Source: GWE2-51-13 sp942492825 (GTDB lineage: Bacteria; Bacillota_I; Bacilli_A; Erysipelotrichales; Erysipelotrichaceae). Taken from it: 64,000 bases of DNA. The DNA is taken from contig OW818635.1 in the NCBI GenBank assembly GCA_942492825.1, positions 1,488,001-1,552,000 on the forward strand. Direction: 5' to 3'. Both the position numbers and the translations under genes were made by a program. Positions 59,710-64,000 of the stretch are shown here, piece by piece. Positions within the stretch are counted from its first letter, which is position 1. Every line of letters starts with the position of its first letter. Below the pieces are notes generated by a model that saw nothing but the letters and a program-made list of their open reading frames with translations, ran no database searches and was not told the origin of the DNA.

Positions 59710-61089
59710 ATGAGAAACGCGATCGTTTTGGCCGCAGGAAAAGGGACGCGGATGAAGAGTTCTTTATCCAAAGTCATGCATCCTGTTTTAAGCAAACCGA
59801 TGATCGGGCATGTGATCACCAACCTGAAAAAGATCGATGTGGAAGAGATCGTGGTTGTGGTCGGACATCAAGCCGACCAGGTGAAAGCTTACTTAAAAGA
59901 TACGGTCGATTATGCGATGCAGATGCCGCAGTTGGGTACGGGGCATGCGGTCATGCAGGTGGAAAGCCTACGTGATAAAGATGGCGAAACCTTGATTCTT
60001 TATGGAGATTGTCCCTGTGTCACGGATACGACGATGGAAAAGATCTTCACGCACAACAGCGATTGCGCGATGACGGTGTTGACCGCGGTCTTGGACGATC
60101 CGGCTCGTTATGGAAGAGTCGTTCGCGACGAAAACGGAAATATCGAGAAAATCGTCGAGTTTAAGGATTGTACGCCGCGTCAATTGGCGATCAAAGAGAT
60201 CAATACCGGGATCTATTGCGTGAAGACGGAACTCTTATTTAAGCATTTGGATGAAATCAAGAACGATAACGCACAGAACGAATATTATCTGACCGATTTG
60301 ATCGAAATCTTCAATTTGCACGGACTGGAAGTTCAAGCTTTGCCGGTCGAAGACGTCGATGAAGTCATGGGCGTCAATGATCGGGTCGACTTATTGGATG
60401 CGCAACGATGGATGCAGAAGCGGATCAATCGATATTGGTTACAAAACGGAGTCACATTCATCGATCCGGATCTAACCTTTATCTCACCGGACAGCGAAAT
60501 CGGCGAAGATACGATCCTCTATCCCAATGTCTATCTTGAAGGGAAAACAACGATCGGTACAGGATGTACGATTTTGCCTCAGACATTCTTGGTGAATGCG
60601 ACCATCGGAAACAACACGAAAATCGATTCCAGCCGCGTCACCGACAGTATCGTCAAAGATAATGTCAATCTCGGACCGTACGCGCATCTACGCATGAACT
60701 GCGTGATCGAAGATAACAACCGAATCGGTAATTTCGTCGAAATGAAGAATGCGACGATCGGATTTGACTCACGTTGCGCACATCTGACGTATGTCGGAGA
60801 TGCGGAAGTCGGAGCGAAGGTGAATTTCGGTTGCGGGGTCGTTACCGTCAATTACGACGGAAAGAATAAATTCAAAACGACGATCAAAGATGGAGCGTTC
60901 ATCGGTTCCAACGTCAATCTGATCGCACCGATCACCATCGGAGAGAATGCGGTGGTCGCGGCTGGAACGACAGCGAACAAAGATGTCGGGGATGGCGAAA
61001 TGGCCATCGCACGTGCCCGTCAAGAAAACAAACCCGGATATGGTATCAAGTATAAAAACAAGAAGAAAGAGGATGTAAAACATGGTTAA
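59710..61089 (+). CDS. glmU: bifunctional GlcNAc-1-P uridyltransferase / GlcN-1-P acetyltransferase GlmU
   Basis: Makes UDP-GlcNAc for peptidoglycan and other polymers; 459 aa. N-terminal nucleotidyltransferase AIVLAAGKGTRMKSSLSKV (about 4-22), with MQLGTGHAV-like PQLGTGHAVMQ, and a C-terminal left-handed beta helix of hexapeptide repeats (about 250-450). The ATG at 59710 with GGAGGAAACAGAC is preferred to an earlier start at 59689. It is followed by prs with an 8-bp overlap, the order glmU-prs of B. subtilis. Confidence 0.96.
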   Translation: MRNAIVLAAGKGTRMKSSLSKVMHPVLSKPMIGHVITNLKKIDVEEIVVVVGHQADQVKAYLKDTVDYAMQMPQLGTGHAVMQVESLRDKDGETLILYGDCPCVTDTTMEKIFTHNSDCAMTVLTAVLDDPARYGRVVRDENGNIEKIVEFKDCTPRQLAIKEINTGIYCVKTELLFKHLDEIKNDNAQNEYYLTDLIEIFNLHGLEVQALPVEDVDEVMGVNDRVDLLDAQRWMQKRINRYWLQNGVTFIDPDLTFISPDSEIGEDTILYPNVYLEGKTTIGTGCTILPQTFLVNATIGNNTKIDSSRVTDSIVKDNVNLGPYAHLRMNCVIEDNNRIGNFVEMKNATIGFDSRCAHLTYVGDAEVGAKVNFGCGVVTVNYDGKNKFKTTIKDGAFIGSNVNLIAPITIGENAVVAAGTTANKDVGDGEMAIARARQENKPGYGIKYKNKKKEDVKHG

Positions 61090-62041
61090 GGACATTATCG
61101 TATTCGCGCTTTCCTCCAGTACCGATCTCGCGGACGAGATTTGCGGTCACCTCGGAATCCCGCGCGGAAAGATTTCGGTCAAGCATTTCGCGGACGGCGA
61201 GATCATCGTCGAACCCGAACAATCGGTCCGCGGCAAGAATGTCTTCCTTGTCCAATCCACCTGCACGCCGGTATCGGAGACCTTGATGGAAATCCTGGTC
61301 GCCCTGGACGCCTTCAAACGTGCTTCCGCCGGGGAAGTCACCGTCGTTATTCCTTATTTCGGATATGCGCGTCAAGACCGTAAGGCACGTGCCCGTCAGC
61401 CGATCACCGCGAAACTGGTCGCCGACCTGCTTCAAGTCGCCGGTGCCGATCGTGTCGTAACGCTTGACCTGCATGCGCCGCAGATCCAAGGCTTCTTCAA
61501 TATTCCGATCGATGATTTGACAGCTGTCGCCATGATCGGCCAATACTTCCGCGCGAAACATTTCGCCGACGAAGTCGTTATCGTTTCTCCGGACCACGGA
61601 GGCGCGACACGTGCCCGCCGTTTGGCGGATGCCATGCCCGGAACGACCATCGCGATCATCGATAAACGCCGTACGAAACCCAATGTCGCCGAAGCGCTCA
61701 ACTTGATCGGGGATGTCAACGGGAAGATCGCCGTCATCGTCGATGATATCGTCGATACCGGCGGTTCGCTCTTAGGCGGCGTCAAGATGTTGTATGAACG
61801 CGGCGCGACGGAAGTCTATTGCGCATGTTCGCATGGAATTCTCTCGGGAGATGCGATCACACGCATCCATGATTCACCGATTAAAGAGTTAGTCATCACC
61901 AATTCGATTCCCTTGAGCCCCGAAAAACGCAAGGAACCGAAAATCAAACAGATTTCGATTGGTTACATGTTGGCGAAGACCATCGAAGCGGTTCAGAACC
62001 ATACACCGGTTTCCGAACTCTACAACTTATTCATCGATTAG
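61082..62041 (+). CDS. prs: ribose-phosphate pyrophosphokinase
   Basis: Forms PRPP from ribose-5-P and ATP; 319 aa, class I. The flexible ATP loop RQDRKARARQPITAKLVADL (about 95-115), SPDHGGATRARRLAD, and the PRPP loop VIVDDIVDTGGSLLGG are conserved. ELVITNSIPLSPEKR follows. PRPP feeds pyrimidine synthesis that PyrR senses indirectly. GAGGATGTAAAAC lies before the ATG. Confidence 0.97.
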   Translation: MVKDIIVFALSSSTDLADEICGHLGIPRGKISVKHFADGEIIVEPEQSVRGKNVFLVQSTCTPVSETLMEILVALDAFKRASAGEVTVVIPYFGYARQDRKARARQPITAKLVADLLQVAGADRVVTLDLHAPQIQGFFNIPIDDLTAVAMIGQYFRAKHFADEVVIVSPDHGGATRARRLADAMPGTTIAIIDKRRTKPNVAEALNLIGDVNGKIAVIVDDIVDTGGSLLGGVKMLYERGATEVYCACSHGILSGDAITRIHDSPIKELVITNSIPLSPEKRKEPKIKQISIGYMLAKTIEAVQNHTPVSELYNLFID

Positions 62042-62045
62042 TCAT

Positions 62046-62068
62046 AGCGGTCTACGGACCGCTTTTTT
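62046..62068 (+). terminator. terminator after prs
   Basis: AGCGGTC TAC GGACCGCTTTTTT. Confidence 0.85.
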
Positions 62069-62209
62069 AGTCTTGAATTTACATATTCAATAAGATTAAT
62101 AGCATAACTTGACGCTACTGATACCAGGAATATAATCTGTGTAGATGAGGAGTGTAGAATGCTTTTGTATCGATAATCGTGCAGACTCCATAAAAGCGAG
62201 GTGAACGAC

Positions 62210-62734
62210 ATGGGATCTACGATTTATTCTCAAAAGGTGAAGCACCCGGTTTATGTTACGTATACCTGTGAACACTGTGGACAAGTGAATACATTCTCCC
62301 AAGAAATCGTCGGTAATGCCAGTGCGGAAGTGCGATTTGGAACCAGTAATAAATACGCAAACGCCAAAGTAAGTAAACTTGGCGCAAAAGCGCAAGGGGA
62401 TCTTGAACGTCAAGTCCACAAGGCTCAAATCGATACCGAAAGGAAGAATTTCGCGTGGCTTAAGGTCCAAAAATGCTCAGTATGCAAATATCCCCAATCT
62501 TGGCAGAAGGGTGGTTTATGGAGAAAGACCATTCTATTCTTTATTCTCGATTTCTTTTATCTTCTTGTTTTCTTTTCTTGGGCGACAGGTTCGTCAGCCG
62601 AATCAAAGACACCCGGAACATGGATTGGATTTATCATCGTCGGAATCGTATTGTCTCTGCCGATCGTAAGTTTGGTTCTAAATTTACGAAAGATCGAAAA
62701 AACTAAGAATAGCGAGCCGATTGTCATCATTTAA
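62210..62734 (+). CDS. zinc-ribbon membrane protein of unknown function
   Basis: A 174-aa protein. CEHC (C20, C23) and, about 70 residues later, CSVC form a split CxxC zinc ribbon (VTYTCEHCGQVNTF ... VQKCSVCKYPQSW). Two hydrophobic helices follow (about 106-124 and 138-158). GAGGT stands 7 bp before the ATG at 62210; a GTG 9 bp upstream would be too close to it. No family is recognised. Confidence 0.72.
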   Translation: MGSTIYSQKVKHPVYVTYTCEHCGQVNTFSQEIVGNASAEVRFGTSNKYANAKVSKLGAKAQGDLERQVHKAQIDTERKNFAWLKVQKCSVCKYPQSWQKGGLWRKTILFFILDFFYLLVFFSWATGSSAESKTPGTWIGFIIVGIVLSLPIVSLVLNLRKIEKTKNSEPIVII

Positions 62735-62966
62735 TTTGGTTGTTCACCAAGATACAACAATTCTACGTCAACAAGGCGGCTATTTTAGGTGTGGTGAAAT
62801 GAATCTCAAATTCAAACTTAGCTGTCCATAAGTCAAAATCCGAATTACTTTTCTTTCGTACTGTTTGTTGTTTTGACGCAAAAGGGTAAAGAAAATTAAC
62901 GATTTGCATGACAAACCATGTGAACCCTGTTATTATAGGTACATTCTATTCAAAGGAGCTGCACCT

Positions 62967-63212
62967 ATGAACATGATTGGATATATCGCGGCGGCATTGA
63001 CGACATTCTCGTTTCTACCGCAAGCTTTACAAGTAATCAAGACGAAAGATACCAGTAGCATCAACCTGACGATGTACCTGATGTTTGTGGTCGGTGTGTT
63101 CTGTTGGACCGCCTATGGCATCTATAAACTAGACGCCGCCCTGATCGCATCCAACACCGTCACCGCGGTCTTCTCCAGCATCGTGCTGGCGTACAAGTTG
63201 AGATACAAATAA
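62967..63212 (+). CDS. SemiSWEET family transporter
   Basis: An 81-aa three-helix protein that functions as a dimer to move sugars or similar small molecules. The PQ motif is P18-Q19 in TFSFLPQALQVIKTKDTSS, and the last helices are MYLMFVVGVFCWTAYGIYK and VTAVFSSIVLAYKL. AAAGGAGCTGCACCT gives the start at 62967; the longer frame is not coding. It is followed 1 bp later by a DUF4440 gene. Confidence 0.9.
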   Translation: MNMIGYIAAALTTFSFLPQALQVIKTKDTSSINLTMYLMFVVGVFCWTAYGIYKLDAALIASNTVTAVFSSIVLAYKLRYK

Positions 63213-63213
63213 C

Positions 63214-63561
63214 ATGGAACATTTACATAACATGATTCTCGATTACGAGAAAGAATTCTTCGATCCGTCATTCTGTGAAAACACGCAAGCACTCGCTGAG
63301 CGTTTAGATACCAATTACCTTGAATATGCGCAAACCGGTACGATCTATCATCGCGACGAAACCATCGATCATCTAAGTCAAGTTAAGAAACAACTCGTCA
63401 AAATCCACGATTTTCACTTGGAAATGTTATGTAAGTGCTGTTGTATCGCACACTACCGTAGCGAAAACAACGGTAAACAGGCGTTACGTACGTCGATCTG
63501 GGTCGAAATCGACCAACAATGGAAATTGAAATTCCACCAAGGAACCCCGGTGACCCTTTAA
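63214..63561 (+). CDS. DUF4440/SnoaL-like (NTF2-fold) protein
   Basis: A 115-aa protein with the family pattern ALAERLDTNYLEYAQTG, a central charged helix, and the C-terminal RTSIWVEIDQQWKLKFHQGT, typical of DUF4440. Three consecutive cysteines stand at CKCCCIAH. The function is unknown. No clear ribosome binding site of its own, so it probably depends on translation of the SemiSWEET gene. Confidence 0.78.
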   Translation: MEHLHNMILDYEKEFFDPSFCENTQALAERLDTNYLEYAQTGTIYHRDETIDHLSQVKKQLVKIHDFHLEMLCKCCCIAHYRSENNGKQALRTSIWVEIDQQWKLKFHQGTPVTL

Positions 63562-63596
63562 TAGGGCATCGGCTTTTTTCTATACGGAGGTAAACC

Positions 63597-64000
63597 ATGA
63601 AAACAATCGGACTGATCGGCGGAATGAGTTGGGAAAGCACGGTACCTTACTACGCGATCCTCAATCAAGAAATCAAAAACTTCTATGGTGGCTATGCCAG
63701 TGCCAAAATCATCTTGTACAGTGTCGACTTCAGCGAGATCGAAGCCGCACAAACCCGTGGGGATTGGGAAGCCATGGGAAACACATTGGGCAACATCGCG
63801 CTTACCTTACAAAATGCCGGTGCAGACGCGATCGTGCTTTGCACCAACACGATGCATAAGGTCTCTGACAAGATCCAATCCATGATTACGATCCCCTTTA
63901 TTCATATCGCGGATGCGGTTGCGGAAGAAGTCAAACGGTTTGGATTCACCAATGTCGCGTTATTGGGAACGATGTATACGATGACCCAAGATTTCTATGT
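63597..64000 (+). CDS. aspartate/glutamate racemase family protein, N-terminal part
   Basis: The first about 134 residues of a racemase, cut by the right window edge. IGLIGGMSWESTVPYY is the family start, and the first catalytic cysteine is C82 in IVLCTNTMHK. The second cysteine lies beyond the window. ACGGAGGTAAACC precedes the ATG. It could be an aspartate racemase or an amino-acid racemase of wider specificity. Confidence 0.92.
   Translation, partial: MKTIGLIGGMSWESTVPYYAILNQEIKNFYGGYASAKIILYSVDFSEIEAAQTRGDWEAMGNTLGNIALTLQNAGADAIVLCTNTMHKVSDKIQSMITIPFIHIADAVAEEVKRFGFTNVALLGTMYTMTQDFY

Noticed and set aside
1..64000. tRNA, rRNA, CRISPR arrays, insertion sequences and prophage genes
   Set aside because: Looked for on reading through both strands; no cloverleaf, repeat-spacer pattern, transposase or phage protein was recognised. 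A tRNAscan or profile search was not possible.

Overview
This window is the replication-origin neighbourhood of a Gram-positive-type bacterium (Bacillota or a close relative). The evidence is the block dnaA-dnaN-S4-recF-gyrB-gyrA next to rpmH-rnpA-yidC-jag, strong GGAGG ribosome binding sites, T-box leaders before serS and metG, a PyrR attenuator, and a noc-soj-spo0J cluster. UGA is used as a stop codon. By eye the base composition is moderate (roughly mid-40s % GC), and the predicted SRP RNA is the short 4.5S-like form. The lineage cannot be fixed from this alone; a relative of Erysipelotrichia or Izemoplasmatales is a guess. No rRNA, tRNA, CRISPR array or insertion sequence was seen.

Layout. 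Left arm (1-17.8 kb), mostly minus strand: fhs (cut by the window edge), recR, ybaB, dnaX, tadA and SRP RNA; a two-gene Tm-1-like/PEP-hydrolase-like operon; serS with a T-box leader and two parS sites; then gyrA, gyrB, recF, an S4 gene, dnaN and dnaA. A small plus-strand pair (EamA transporter and GNAT) interrupts it. oriC lies at about 17.8-18.4 kb, with a second cluster of DnaA boxes between dnaA and dnaN. Right arm (18.4-64 kb), mostly plus strand: rpmH-rnpA-yidC-jag; dhaKLM; pyrR; pth-mfd-rqcP-divIC; gpmI; a deacetylase-like membrane protein; tmk-holB-ricT-rsmI-fur; metG-alkA; mnmG; rsmG-noc-parA-parB-mnmE-RDD-tatD; a 3D-domain lipoprotein; rnmV-ksgA-ispE; glmU-prs; and a SemiSWEET/DUF4440/racemase tail cut by the right edge. 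Nearly all core genes point away from oriC. The head-on genes are accessory: cupin, haem-protein pair, Nudix, DUF454, ABC-GntR, MbfA-like and isochorismatase-like.

How it works together. The region encodes replication initiation and elongation (DnaA, DnaN, DnaX, HolB, gyrase, RecF, RecR), chromosome segregation (ParA, ParB, Noc plus two parS sites and one Noc-site-like palindrome), translation and RNA modification (SerRS, MetRS, TadA, MnmE, MnmG, RsmG, RsmI, KsgA, RnmV, RnpA, Pth, RqcP), precursor supply (Prs, Tmk, PyrR, GlmU, IspE) and membrane biogenesis and division (YidC, Jag, DivIC). The points most worth a second look are: a consensus parS embedded in the serS T-box leader; a Noc-like protein without the N-terminal membrane-targeting extension beside a Noc-box-like palindrome; a small membrane protein with two equally spaced His pairs next to a cytochrome-b5-like lipoprotein; a deacetylase-like protein that has lost its metal-binding histidines; and a valine at the quinolone-contact serine of GyrA. 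No wholly new multi-gene system could be demonstrated.
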